A DNA stretch of 40,894 bases from Hofstenia miamia (taxonomy: Eukaryota > Xenacoelomorpha > Acoela), in contig SCFE01000091.1 in assembly GCA_004352715.1 (NCBI GenBank), positions 645,467 to 686,360 of the forward strand. Reading direction: 5' to 3'. The notes under the pieces are model-generated. The model did no database searches. It saw nothing but the letters and a program-made list of their open reading frames with translations, and was not told the origin of the DNA. Each line of letters starts with the position of its first letter. Within the stretch, counting starts at the first letter, position 1. Positions 10,600 through 22,560 of this stretch are shown piece by piece. Made by a program: the position numbers and the translations under genes.

Positions 10600-13500
10600 A
10601 TGACTTCAAATTTCAGTACAACAATAGAAAATGAGGCATTCGTCGATTGGGGTATCGACAACATGACGAATGCATCAATTGTAATATACTTGGTTTACGT
10701 AGCTACTGCTTGCATAGGTTTACCTGGTAACTTGCTTGTTATATCTTGTTTCTTGCTGAGTCCTCATTTGAAGAAGTGGCGGAAAACAACAAAGATGTCT
10801 TATTATATAATATCACTTGGATTGGTTGACTTTCTAACTTGTATAAATGTGACTGCAATTTATGTATTCGGCAGCTACTTTTCCAAATTCATCGATAACG
10901 ATTTTACTTGTAAAGTAATCCTTTTTTCCAATCATTAATTTTTTATCATTTTACTAGTATCATAAAAGTTAAACTCGAGAAATGCTTAGCTTCTTTTAAA
11001 AAATTTTTTCTTATCATATATTTAAATATTTTGTATTTATACAAAACATGTGATTAAAATGGTAAGCATATACATGTAGTGATGACAAGATGAGAATTTA
11101 TTGAGTAAAGCATTAACGCATATTTGTACACTTTTTTGGAGAATATTTAACTAATTATCTTGTGTATCCTGATTTATATGCTCAAAATATAACCAAATAT
11201 ACAACAAAATATGCTTCGAAATTTCGAAAATATGCGCAAAAAGAGAGTAGTTATTCAATTTCTTCATTTAAAACTGATAACCGCCCTTCAGTTGCGTGAT
11301 AGCTTTGGGAAGAAGGCTGAAAATGCTATAATGAAACCCAGTTTCTGCATAAACATGTGGGCCATAAAGTCAATAAGGTGAAAATTTCCAGTATGTGTAC
11401 GTTTTCAGTTTTAAGCTGTTGCAAGAACTGATAAATGTCAGTAAAATCTTTGGTACCTGTGTCATTCACGTCTGAAATACAATGACATAACTTTGTTGTC
11501 ATAGAAATATGCATTAAAGAATATTGCCTCAAGATATACTAAATATATGCTTTATGTCTTAACTTCAAACAGCCTAGCATCCGTTTTAATGGACAAACCG
11601 TTTTCCATATTTACAAGGGAATTTTCTCCAAGCCTATTTCCAAATTTGAAAATCTTGGGGCATGGGTAAGCGTATTGGGGAACATACATTAATGCAATGT
11701 TGAAAATTTCTATTAAAGCTTATTGTTGTGACAGAGATTGTTGAATAGATTAACAAGTTTTCTTAGAAATTTTCGCATTTTTGAAAAAGATTTAAGTGCT
11801 CTCCATACCTAGTGTTAGTGTATGTAGAAGGTTTTGAGCTCCTGGAGGCAACAAAAACTTGGACTGTTTCTTGATATGTGCAAAGATATTCCAAACCCAT
11901 TGAGGCGTGACGTGCGCAAAGTCAGATGTCGCGGGGCTGGGGTAGTTTTCTAACGTCGTATTTTATTAAGTCGTAAAATTCGCTTGTTTATTAGAGTCGT
12001 AATTTTTTAATGTCATAGTTTTTTAATGTCGTAGTTTTTTATTGTCGTAGTTTTTTAATGTCGTAAATTAAACATTAAGCAGTGACGACATAAAAAAATA
12101 CGCTTTTAAAAAATTAGACACTAAAACTATACGACTTTAAAAAATAGGACATTGAAAAAAACGACTTAAAAAAGCCAACCCGCGGGGCTGAAGGGTTTAG
12201 AGCGAAAACGAAAGAGGAGACTCTTTCAGATTCAGCACACCATTAATAGTTTTTGAGCTATATGCGTTTAAAATTTTTTTATGGATCATCGAAAAATTTT
12301 AAAAAATCACCAGGCTGTTTAAGGTTAAGCATATAGATCCGGCACATGCTCATAAATGACAATTAGTTGCGAATAAGGATGTTGTCGTTGAAGAACACAC
12401 CAATATATTTTAGCGCTTCAGTTATTTCCGTTGAAATCGAACGTATCTCTTCGTAGATTGGCGAAGTTTTGTCACCGAAAGCCAAAGCAGTACATACATT
12501 ACCATATACTGGTTTAATACTATTGAGTGAATTCCTTGTAAACATTTTTACGCATATTTTAGTGATTTTTACTTAATCTCTGGCTAATTTTACTTTGAAC
12601 TATACTATGATACTCCAGAAATACTTGTATAATTCAATTAAAATCAATGCATATAAACAGAACTTCGTAAGAGGGAACAGGTTTGTACATCCATACCTTC
12701 TAGTAAAAAAAATTCATCCTATGTTAAATAGATTTCATAAAACTATTTAATGATAAAATGTCACTATACAAGTACTTTAGGTATTCGGTAGCAGTTATTT
12801 CTTAATGGGAATGTCGATTACTTCTTCTTGGCATATAGTAATGGTTGCCATTGAGCGATTTTTAGCTGTATGTCACGCAGTATATCATCGTCTGAATTTC
12901 AATAAATTAAAAATATTTGTGTCTATTTGTGTTTGCTACTTTTTTGGATTCTGCACAACACTTCTGCACATTCCTCTTCTATTCCGAATAGACGAAAATG
13001 GCGTTTGCAGTACTACTTATTTTGAAATGGAAAAATGGATTCAAAAATTCCAATCTCTAACATTTCTGGTGATCTTTGCGCTAGCTCCCTCCAGTGTTAT
13101 TGTTCCAATGTACATATTGATCATTTTAAAGTTAGCAAAGGCAAAGAAAGGCACAACTGTAAACAAAGCAAGTGTAAAGGTCGTTAAGACATCTATTGTG
13201 GTAGGTATTCCCTTTTTTCATTCCTTTTGGACTTCAAAGCTAGAAGCAAAATCAGCATCTAAAAATAATATTTGTTAATTCAATTGTTGTAATTTTGCCC
13301 TCAACAATGTCGTGAAATGCATTTCTATGGACTATTTTGTCTAAATTTTCAAAAAAATTCGCGGTACTAAATTTAGTCAAACGTTAGAAAATCCAGTGTA
13401 CACCTATACATGCAATATACAATAAAATGTTGTACAGTCTTCCTAAAATTTTAGATTAAAATTTAAAAAATTTGAAATTCCCAACAAGTCCTCCTTAGGT

Positions 13501-13916
13501 GATAATGCTGCCTGGTTAATTCGCTGAATACATTATATAAGGGCTGTGTTTACCAATTTGCAAAGCCTGCTCATTCTAAATAATTTTAGGTACTACAGCT
13601 CAATTTTTATTTTATCTACTTTGACTATGTTCAGTGCTCGATGTTATGTTTAACATTTATTAGAATTGTAGAAATGAAATATTTGTGAAAATCAAACAAA
13701 TGATTTTAGGTATTTGTCGCTTTTATGATATGTAATTACCCCACAGCTTTCTTTTGGGCTTGGGACATTTGCATGGAGAATCCTTTAGACTACAGCACAT
13801 GGTATGGACAATCTCTAGTGCTTCTGATGTCAGTCAGTGCCTGCCTTAACCCTATTATTTATTCCTTCAGCATTCCAGAGTTCACAAAGGCCATCCTAAT
13901 GAAATCTATGAATTGA
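10600..13916 (+). CDS. class A (rhodopsin-like) G-protein-coupled receptor, three exons
   Basis: Exons 10600-10914, 12781-13200 and 13710-13916 join in phase 0 with GT-AG introns (GTAATC...TTTAG; GTAGGT...TTTTAG) to about 313 codons. I chose the ATG at 10600 because it gives a short N-terminus with three N-glycosylation sites (NFS, NMT, NAS). TM1 has GLPGNLLVI, TM2 SLGLVDFLTC, and FTCK supplies the cysteine at the head of TM3. TM3 ends in ERF in place of DRY. The second extracellular loop has GVCSTTYF, the likely disulfide partner. TM5 has FALAPSS. TM6 has NYP in place of CWxP, and TM7 has the classic NPIIY. The tail is short. The length and loops fit a peptide or amine-type receptor in the plasma membrane, but the ligand cannot be named. 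No lesion is seen, so it may be functional. Confidence 0.85.
10915..12780 (+). other. GPCR intron 1
   Basis: Phase-0 intron of 1866 bp with donor GTAATC and acceptor TACTTTAG. It contains the fold-back MITE at 11940-12181. Small minus-strand open frames at 11326-11532 and 12363-12545 do not resemble any family I know and are probably chance or old repeat remains. Confidence 0.75.
11940..12181. mobile_element. fold-back MITE with 9-bp target duplication
   Basis: A 242-bp insertion in GPCR intron 1. The perfect direct repeat GCGGGGCTG lies at 11931-11939 and 12182-12190. The ends are inverted: left GGGTAGTTTTCTAACGTCG, right (reverse complement) GGGTTGGCTTTTTTAAGTCG. The left half is an array of about five degenerate 16-bp units (GTCGTAGTTTTTTAAT) and the right half holds the inverted counterpart, so the whole element can fold into a long hairpin. 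A 9-bp duplication is usual for Mutator-like and fold-back elements, but the superfamily is inferred only. A 10-bp duplication is also possible because a C precedes both copies. Confidence 0.8.
13201..13709 (+). other. GPCR intron 2
   Basis: Phase-0 intron of 509 bp with donor GTAGGT and acceptor GATTTTAG. Nothing else is recognised inside. Confidence 0.75.
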
Positions 13917-15356
13917 AATAGTGTCATTAGATAAAATTGAGCTTTCAAACCCCCCATGCAGATTGATGTCATTATAGTTATAAGATATTCTATGCATTAC
14001 TTTCATAATTTCTTGTTAACAGATGTAATTTAGTGCATACGTCGATTTTATGCAGAAATGACCCAGTTTCTGATATGTAATATGAAAAAATATTATAGTA
14101 TTTTTCATTTTAGAAGACATGTTGCTGCTAATGACAACATACATCTTGGCCGAAAAATGCCTTACGATATGAATGAAAACAAATTAGTATCTGCTAGGCA
14201 TCTACATTAATTTCTTTGTTCAGACATAGTATTATATTTTACATTAGATTTTATTATTTTTTGCAATTCCTAACATCAAACTATGCAACATATCTGCTAT
14301 TTATTATTCCTGCTGTGCTCATACTTGTGCAAATACATTTCAATTAATATATTACAAATAATACTTTTATTAACAAATATTTCAAACTTGCTCATATTAA
14401 AATTTATGCATGCCTAGCTTTGGCGTTTCGTCTTCATGTCTGTAATCAATTTTTGTCAGAAAGGCTTGTTTGCTTGAAATTTGATCTTTGAAATATCTTG
14501 CTCTTATCTTTAAAATATATATCTCAGTCGTCGATTTTTCAATGACAAAATTTAATTTCTCCACTTCAAATGCGTTTTGCTTCAAGCCAAGCTCCTCTGC
14601 AATACCTTTTACAGTAATTTATAATTGGCTAAGCCTTCTTGAATAAAGCAAGCAATTTCACTTTATTGTAGTGCACGTATTGATTTTGCCACTTATTGTG
14701 CTTGCAAACAGTATTCATGTTAATGATGCCATGACTATTATGTAAACAAATAAATTTACTATTTATAGAGCTAGTTGGCCACCTTGTAATATCATAATGA
14801 GGTTTTAAATTTTTCCAAAAGATGAATATACTGGATCAGACAATTCTCTGCAAAACAGTTAGAAGAGTAATACAATCAAACTAATGTTATTTCTGCAGCG
14901 CATGACATATGTTATTTCAAAATACAAGTTTCCTGAGGTAAAAGGAATGGGGATAAACAAATTTTGGGTAATTTAAAGAAGCTAAGCTTAAAAATAATCA
15001 TAAAGGAATTGGTAAAGCTTGTCTTTCGAAAGATATTGGTTCAATACCTATGTTATGAGAAAGTAAGAAAATGACATATCCAACAAGCTTCTTCCCCCAT
15101 TCGTAATGCAGTGTAAGTTAATCAGATTTTGCGAATTGCAACATTAATAAATGACTGTTGCTTGATTTCTTACGAAATTTAATGTTAGTATAATTATTAG
15201 TTCTGATATTGGCTTATGACAAAAGTTTGGAAATGGTATTGAATTATAAGGAGGTAATTGATTTGTTATTTTAAAAAACTTGTTCAAAATATTAAGATAA
15301 GAATTTTTATTATTAAATTATAGACAAATATAACTAAGATGAATCTTCAATAAAAT
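13917..15356. other. 3' flank of the GPCR; no recognised gene
   Basis: AT-rich DNA after the receptor stop codon. A minus-strand frame at about 14397-14620 reads coherently for some 70 residues (KGIAEELGLKQNAF... then a lysine-rich stretch) but belongs to no family I recognise. It could be an old element remnant. Confidence 0.35.
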
Positions 15357-15620
15357 ATGCTGACTGATGCTCCACCAGTCGCATGTCTGCTGCGTAATTT
15401 ACATTTTGCAAAGTTGGTTCCAACGGGCATGAAAGATCATAAAGGATGTTTACCATCTGAATCATTTACTTTCTTGAAGAGCTTTGCGTCTGCCATCTTT
15501 ATATGTTCTCTAATACTGGTGTATTTATCAATGACTCCTAATCTTACGGCCTTTCTCTGCAGTTTATCAATTCTGTTCTCATTTTGCTTCTTAATCCCTC
15601 CCCAAATGGAACATCCATAA
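15357..15620 (-). pseudogene. LINE fragment E, RT C-terminal region
   Basis: The minus strand from 15620 reads GCSIWGGIKKQNENRIDKLQ, then RKAVRLG, KYTSI and a KLFKKVNDSDGKHPL block. This matches the end of reverse transcriptase genes in CR1/jockey-like LINEs, where YGxxxWG is followed by a helix with RIxxLQxKAxR. A stop follows the HPL block, after which a short piece (NFAKCKLRSRHATG) continues the usual C-terminal pattern. Both ends are truncated, and the right edge abuts an oppositely oriented LINE piece. Confidence 0.7.
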
Positions 15621-15627
15621 GTGATTT

Positions 15628-16372
15628 TACTTTACATATGCTGATGATACATTGATTTGTCTTCCAACTCTTGAAAATATAGACTTAACGCATTCAATTA
15701 ATAAAAAGATCAAATCTTGGTATGAAGAAAACAAATTTGAAGTTAATTATGAAAAGTCGCTGGAAATGATTATATATCTAAAATTGATTGCTATTCCTCA
15801 GTAAAAACAATGAAATATCTTAGATATCATAAATAACAAGCTTTCATTTAAAAAACACATTGCTTAAGTTTATAAAAGATCAATGAGAAATTTCTATATA
15901 ATATTGAAAGTAAAAATATTTTTAAATCAAGACAAAACTGAAATTCTATTTAATTCCCTAGTTAATTCTATTATAATTTACGGCATACAAGTATATGCAG
16001 GTGAATCAGAAACATTTATATTTAAAACCAACAACATATAAAAGAAAGCGTTTAAATATAAACTTATCACTAAAGAATAATATTTTTAACATCATTAAAG
16101 CAATAAACAAAACATTAAATCAACACATCGAAGACTCTCAAAAACATCCACTAAAACAATTCATTAGCAAAAGTATTGAATACGCTACATCAAAATTAAG
16201 AAAAACATTCCACCGAAATAATTCTCATCAAAAACTGTCTTCCATGATCGATATTTCTTCTGTTATTAATTGTTTTTATTTTTTTTAGTTTTGTAGTTTG
16301 TAGTGTAGTTTACTTTATTGTAAGCTTATAATAAAGTTTATTATTATTATTATTTTATTATTATTATTATTA
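15628..16372 (+). mobile_element. LINE fragment C, RT palm to 3' tail
   Basis: It begins within the reverse transcriptase palm (TYADDTLICL at about 15640-15670) and runs through an ENKFEVNYEKS block and a decayed thumb motif with NNKLSFKKHI at about 15825-15860. It continues through the YGIQVYAG-like block near 15975-15995 and ends in a (TTA)n tail at 16338-16372. The frame is broken by several stops. It lies head to head with fragment E, so the two are separate insertions or a rearranged copy. Confidence 0.72.
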
Positions 16373-16440
16373 GCACTAAGGAATTATACAGAGTCTCCAG
16401 TTCATCTTTATGAAAACCCGGATGCTTTATAGTCTTAGTA

Positions 16441-18840
16441 AAAAGAAAAGAAGAAGAAGAAGAAGAAATATTCTTTATTGTTGCAGCATCGTATATAACA
16501 AATATACTAACAACAAATGCTGATAAAGTGACAACTGCAACAATAGTGTCGAAAAATACAAGCACAAAACAAAAGTTAATATTTACAGATATTGATATTT
16601 ACAATATATTTACAGATTTTCAAATTGTTGCTAGTTAAGCCAATTATAAAAAGTATATCCTGACCAAGCCTTATTGCTAATCATAGGGTAAAAATGAGAG
16701 CAAATGTAACCCATAATTTCTTTTTTAAATTTATCTCGGTTATCTCTTTTCCTTATAAATGATGGCAAGTTATTCCAGTTGTCAATTGTGAAATTTAGGA
16801 ATGATTTTTTTAAAAATTTCTTTTTGAATTTTACTTTCCCTATAGTAAAATTTCGTTTATTGGATGAATTACTCGAATAAGAAGGAAATTGAATTTTGTC
16901 AAAAGTTACCCGTTTGTTTGCAATATCCCATAATTTAATTAAAGAAAAGTATCTATTATAGAAAGAAGCATCATGAAAACATTTCTTATCTTTGAAATCT
17001 TTAGAGGAATTTTTGATATTGAAGCATATCTTTTCAGCCCATGTTATTTGCGAATCTAATTTATCTATCAATGATTTTTTTAGGTTGTTAAATAAGACGT
17101 TACAATACAAAAGGTGGCTCATTACTAAGGCATTCGTTAGAAATGCATTTTATACATATTGCAATTTTTCTAATTATAGACATAATATGTTTAGTGAAGC
17201 TTAATTTACTGTCGATTTCAACACCAAGATATTTAAATTGTTGGACAGGTTCAATATAAACGTTAGCAAAATTTAATTTCTTATTATTTAAGTTGTTATC
17301 TTGTAATTTTGGAGATATTATACAGAATTCGGTTTTTTGTGGATTGATTGTGGAGCAGTACATACTAAAATAATGTTGCAGGTTTTTAAGATTATTTTCT
17401 AAAGTGTTTATTACGCAATCAATATTCCTATCATTATTAAGTATGCATGTGTCATCTGCATATTGTACTACATTACAGTAATTTGATATAACGACGTTGA
17501 GATCATTTATGTAAATAGTAAAAAGAAGTGAACCAAGTAAAGTTCCCTGAGGCACGCCTTTATGTATCAAACCCCAGTTAGAAAAAGTGTTGTCGATTTT
17601 AACCCGTTGAAATCGATTAGTGTGATAGTTTTTAATTAGATCGATGCTATTTGAATCGAAGCCTATATATTTTAGTTTTTTGAAAAGAATCGAATGATCT
17701 ATTGAATCAAAGGCTTTGGAACGGTCTATGCAAGCAATCCCTACGTAATTATTATTGTCAAGAAATGATTCATTAGAATAAAGTAATGCATCAGGGGTGG
17801 AGTACTTTTTTCGGAAACCGAATTGAGTGTTCGCAAGAATTGAATATTTATATAAATATAAACTGATTTGTTCATATAGCAGCTTTTCAATGACTTTAGA
17901 AAAAGGTGAGGTAATTGAAATGGGGCGATAATTTTCACAATTTTTAGGATTATTTTTTTTATATAATGGGGTTAAATTTGCTAACTTTATGTGCGAAGGA
18001 AATGAACTGGTTCTAATACAGGTATTTATAATAAAAGTTAATGGATCGATTATTTCCTTGCGCATTACTTAATACACCACGTAGAAATTTCAGTTGGGCC
18101 ACTGGATTTGTTAGTTTTTAGTTTAGATATATTTTAAATACTTCTGGTTTAGTGACAAATCTAAAGGAAAAATTTATTTTCAAATTTGTTTGCTTACTTT
18201 GAAAGTGTATATGCTCACCTTGATATTTTCCTAGGTTTAGAAACATATCATTAAATGCATTAGCAATATCTAAGTTATTATTAACAACATCACCATTATT
18301 ATTTTCAATCGAATTTATAGGATTATGCCATTGCTTATTTCGATTTAATACATTTTTGATAAAATCCCATTTATCCCTGGAATTGGAAAGATTTTCAAAA
18401 TTTTTGCACGCGTAGGCATTTTGAGACTGTCGAATGGCAATATTACATATATTTCTAGCTAATTTGAACATGTTGTAATTTTAACTAGATTTAGAAGACA
18501 GGTATGTTTTATAAGCCAAATTCTTAGTTTTATTAGCAATTTTAAAGCAGGCATTAGCCAATGTTTTTGTATGAAAGCCTTTGTACCTGATTTTTCTCTG
18601 ATCAAAATTCGCTTTTTTGGGAAATAAATATTTACGTAGCTTTCAAAAATATTTAGAAAAGACTGAAACATTTGATCTACATTGACGTGCATGAAAACAT
18701 TGTCCCAAGATTCTTGTCTCAAATTATATTTCAACACTGTAAGTAAACCTGGATTTTTTAAACGAGTTAAAATCCATTTAGGGCTTCCTACAATTTCAAC
18801 TTTGTTTAGCGAAGTGTGGATGTTGCAGAGGCTATGGATT
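16441..18840 (-). mobile_element. CR1/jockey-like LINE, copy A2, 5'-truncated
   Basis: Same family as A1 but better preserved. It starts in the linker before the reverse transcriptase (about 18838) and ends in an (AAG)n/(CTT)n tail at 16449-16468. The 3' untranslated part has an 8-bp stem (minus strand 16542-16535 pairs with 16486-16479) around a 48-nt loop, in the same place as the stem of A1 but with a different sequence. Confidence 0.85.
16631..18838 (-). pseudogene. LINE A2 reverse transcriptase relic
   Basis: In order on the minus strand: linker with LRQESWDNVF (18737-18459 and upstream), then the RDKWDFIKNVLNRNK block (18471-18118), with an overlapping frameshift between them. The main reverse transcriptase frame is 18065-17100 (321 codons). 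It carries LANLTPLYKKNN, NYRPISITSPFSKVIEKLLY, TQFGFRKKYST, palm motif A in DRSKAFDSIDH, GVPQGTLLGSLL, the catalytic YADD box, and FKYLGVEIDSKLSFTKHI. A frameshift near 17110 leads to the C-terminal region (17122-16631) with WNNLPSFIRKRD. Stop codons lie at 18118 and near 18070. The endonuclease is absent. The palm is intact, but the gene as a whole is dead. Confidence 0.88.
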
Positions 18841-18869
18841 TACTAATTTACAATATTATTATTTATTTC

Positions 18870-19145
18870 TTCAAATTCATTAACAAAATTCCGCCCTACA
18901 ACGAGATATCATTCTCATTTTCGACAAACTGTCTGAAGCAAAATATACGATCAAAAACTATTCACGTGTTAAATTTAATAAAAATGTCATGAGTTAATCC
19001 TTTATTAATACTGCAATTTATAACTGGAATAAACTGCCAAAAGAAATGAAAATAATAGACAGTTTAAAAAAATTGAAGAGAATTAAAATCAATAAATCTC
19101 AAACAAAAGTTTATATAAGGATGATAATGGATAGGATTTAAATTT
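18870..19145 (+). pseudogene. LINE fragment D, C-terminal end
   Basis: A short plus-strand piece reads YTIKNYSRVKFNKNVMS, stop, SFINTAIYNWNKLPKEMK, then a lysine-rich tail ending in a stop near 19140. The WNxLPxE block followed by a basic helix is the standard end of CR1/jockey-type LINE proteins. It faces A2 and is truncated on its 5' side. Confidence 0.65.
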
Positions 19146-19444
19146 TATAATAAATAACGACTATACTATAAATCGATATTAGAAAACTATCCGTAGCCAG
19201 TGTTTTTTTTTCATTTTTGTTATTATTCATTTTTTATTGTACTTAGTAGTTAATGACGCTATTCATTTGAAATATTTTTTTATAATTACGATCATTCAAA
19301 ATCATCTACACATTTACAAAATCCAATTATTCAGTTACTATTAACACTAAATTTATAAAATTAATAATGGATATAAAAATTTTCATATTTACTTTTTAAA
19401 ATGATTAAGAAAAATTATCAAAAAATTCACACAATTAACTAAAT

Positions 19445-22400
19445 ACGATGATGAGGATCTAGAGATCTTGTAAGGATCATATTAGCATTGCCTCACATTA
19501 GCGCAATTGAGAGAGACCGTAAAAATCTAAAGGGAGCAGTAGTCACATCTCTATTGTGAATTTTGGCTATTCAGCAAGGAGGACCAGCTTCCAAAAAGTC
19601 TTAATTGAGGTAGCTGAGAAGCCCCCCCCTAGTGTTTCTAAGGCCAANNNNNNNNNNNNNNNNNNNNNATCTCTATTGAGAATTTTCCGTGATTCATCAA
19701 AGAGGGCCAGCTTAATTGAGGTAGCTGAGAAGCCCCGCAGTGTTTCTAAGGCCAAGGGCACAAATGTATAACCTTCAGATTCACAATTATTAAGGTGTTT
19801 TGAAAATGTGCGATCTTCAGCTACTCCTAGAGACCAGCTTGCATTCGATGCCGCATTTGAAATGGTTGAAATTTGCAGCGGTGAGATGACAGTCAAGTCT
19901 AGTGCAGCTGGCTCGCTTGCATAGCAAACAGGAATGAAAACATCTCCAGGTTTAGACCGAGTCCCATTAATTAGATTACGTTGCTCTTTGAAGGAGATAA
20001 GGAGGCAGAAGTTGCTATTTATTATACAATGTCGCGAAGACGATCATGCTGACCAGTTCTGTCACTTTTGCTGCTGCAAGTAAGAGTATGGTCTCCATAA
20101 ATATCCAATGTCCCATTCTAACAAGAGGGGCACTTTCTAAATTCTGAATAGAGCGGGAGACCTAACCTGTAACGAGCTACTGCCTGATATGCGAAGGGAA
20201 GAAGATTGAGGCCAAATGCTTTCAGAGGAATAGCAGTTAGCCACGCCTAAAAGCCTCGATAGTAAGAGAGCGCAACTTAGCTTGGTCGCGAACATCGATT
20301 CCTTGACTAAAAAATTTTTCATAACGAACTTTGTCAATATTGTATTGAAAAGCTTTCTCGTTCTCGATGCAGTCCTGAGGTAATTCTTCTGACTCAGTTA
20401 TGGAAAAAATAGATAGAGATACTTACTGAAATCCGCAGAACTGGTAATATCTGCATTGGTGAGCTGCTCAACCAAATCTTAAGCATTAAAGACAGAACCC
20501 AAATATGCACAAAGATGCTGGTCACAGGCACGACGTATACCAAAGCCTCCCATTTTGCTAGGAAGAGATGCTTGATTCCAAGCAATGTCAGGAAATAGAA
20601 CCCTGAGAGATGAAGTCTGTTTGATCTCATTGATTTCTTGGATATCTCTAGCATTGTAACGACTATAGATGATGTCTTTCGATTTTTCTACATTGAGCTT
20701 CAAATTATTTCATTAAATTGTTCTTCTAAGTTGTCAATAATCGCAGCTGTTCTATCATTTTTATCGAAAAAAACTACCAACTTTAGAGTTGTCATCAGCA
20801 AAAATAGTTGATTTTACATTATTGTAACTAGCGTCAACGTCATTAACTGCAATATTATAATATGCTGGTCCTCCAACAGTGCCTTGAGGGACTCCTTGTT
20901 TAGTTGTACGGAGAGTTGAAACTTTACCATCACAGAATTGTTGTCTTCTTTCTGTCAGAAAATTGATTACCCAGGTAGTAACAAACGGATTTACATTAGG
21001 GAAGATGCTGGTTAATCTTAAAATGATACTTCTATGTGAAAGCGTGTCAAATGCTTTAGACATATCCAAAGCTATGCTGCAGACGTAATCATAGTGTTGG
21101 CTCAAATTTTTAGCATCAGTGGTAATTTTGATGCCAGCAGCAGTAGTTGAACCAAATTTTCTAAAATCAAATTGATTTCTGATAAAAAAAACGATTGGTA
21201 GAATTGAACATCTTGCAATTATGATTGTAATAGATACAGTCATTTGGTTATTTTGGTCTAGTAACTTTAGGAACTGGAATGATTTTGGCTATTTTTCACA
21301 ATGCAGGGAAGGTTCCATTTTTCAGGCTTAGATTCAGAATATGAGTCAAGGGATCAGTCAACCATTCTGCGTTCTCAGCAATTAGCCAGTGTGGAAGCTC
21401 ATCAGGACCTGGTGCCGTTTCCTTTACAGACTTGAGAAATCTATACACTTGAAAGACGTTCCATTGAGGGCAAACCTTTTGATTAGTTAAGACCCTTTCC
21501 ATCATTTCTGTATCAGGGATGTTTGAGATAATTTTATAATACAAATTGAGTTTTTCAGCAATGAAACGGATCTTGGAATCATTCAATTTGCTTTTATCCA
21601 TAAGTGTATTTTTATGGTGCCACCATTTAAAGGATCCTTTCTTACATCGCGACTTGGTATTTCCAAGAATAACAGATCGCAACTGCCTTGAAACTTCATT
21701 AGCTGCTGAAGTGCTGCCAGCTTTAGACAATTTATACTTATTTCTTTGCAACAACTTTGTTAAAGGAGTGGTCAACGGTGGGTCCTTGTTGGAAATAGAC
21801 CTGTGCGCATTGGACAACAACTGTTATAAATACCAACCAAAACGTAATTAAGGTAATTGGCACAGTAATCAACATTTTCATTGTTGTAGAGAGCAGAGAA
21901 GCAAAAATATTGTAGCTGAAACCGCCTATATTTAAATCTCTAATCCCGAAACTTCGGTTTTCGCTCAATTCGATTGTGGTACTTGTATTCACAAACATTT
22001 ATTAGAGTGGGTTGGAATAAGGATTTTTCTGAAAAAACTTTGGGTCGTTACACTGAATTTTATCCAGTACTTTGGTTTTCCGAGTTGGTACTTTTTTCCA
22101 TTATTTAACCTGCTTCATTACAGCTATTTGAAACATCAAAATCGTTGAAATCGCCAGACAATGATGCGTTTATTTGAATGTGATATATTTATATCATAAA
22201 TACCAGAAATTATATGATTGGCTAGTTATTCTCCTTGACTGAATCGCGGGGAACAATACATTCACAAGAATAAGATTCAAACAGAAAATATGAATCCAAA
22301 GGATCTCATACAATTGCCAATTTCGCATTTCAATCTTTTCCCATTTCATATGATCAAATACAAAATTAGACACACCTCCACCAGATTACTTTTCAGAATT

Positions 22401-22560
22401 ATTTCGACTACGATTATGGCGAATATGCTTTTAACCACATATGCTTACATGAGCATCAACTATTTCTTTGTTTAGCCAAGGTTCAGTCAAGCAGCAAATT
22501 TTGATAGCATTGATATGGAGGTCACTTTGTAAGTGAAAGACTGCATTTGGTTTCTTGATT
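19445..22560 (-). pseudogene. LINE B endonuclease-RT relic
   Basis: The endonuclease starts near 22550. It shows CCLTEPWLNKEIVD at about 22440-22490 (the catalytic glutamate block) and GDFNDFDVSNSC near 22120-22155. The linker and first RT block are at 21820-21296, with ETAPGPDELPHWLI and SLKNGTFPAL. The RT core at 21243-20761 has ALDMSKAFDTLSHRS, GVPQGTVGGPAYYN and a FADD box in place of YADD. The C-terminal part has WNQASLPSKMGGFGIRRA (20580-20520), a CPSC...YGDHTLTC zinc-binding-like block (about 20130-20070), and RPGDVFIP...ALDLTV...SPLQ, a likely nuclease-type fold (19960-19870). It then has PLALETLRGFSATSIK, ending near 19445 after a GNANMIL motif. Many frameshifts and stops are present. 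Confidence 0.8.
19547..19755. repeat. direct duplication around a 21-N gap
   Basis: Segment 19547-19647 and segment 19669-19755 are two diverged copies of the same piece of the LINE B C-terminal coding region (both start ATCTCTATTG and end TGTTTCTAAGGCCAA), separated only by 21 N. The copies differ by substitutions and small indels. This could be a real tandem duplication or two paralogous LINE copies joined at an unresolved gap. Confidence 0.85.

Noticed and set aside
21738-21998. Hydrophobic 86-codon minus-strand frame resembling a membrane protein
   Set aside because: It lies in the LINE B endonuclease-RT linker, where the neighbouring frame carries the recognisable LINE protein; it is a shadow frame.
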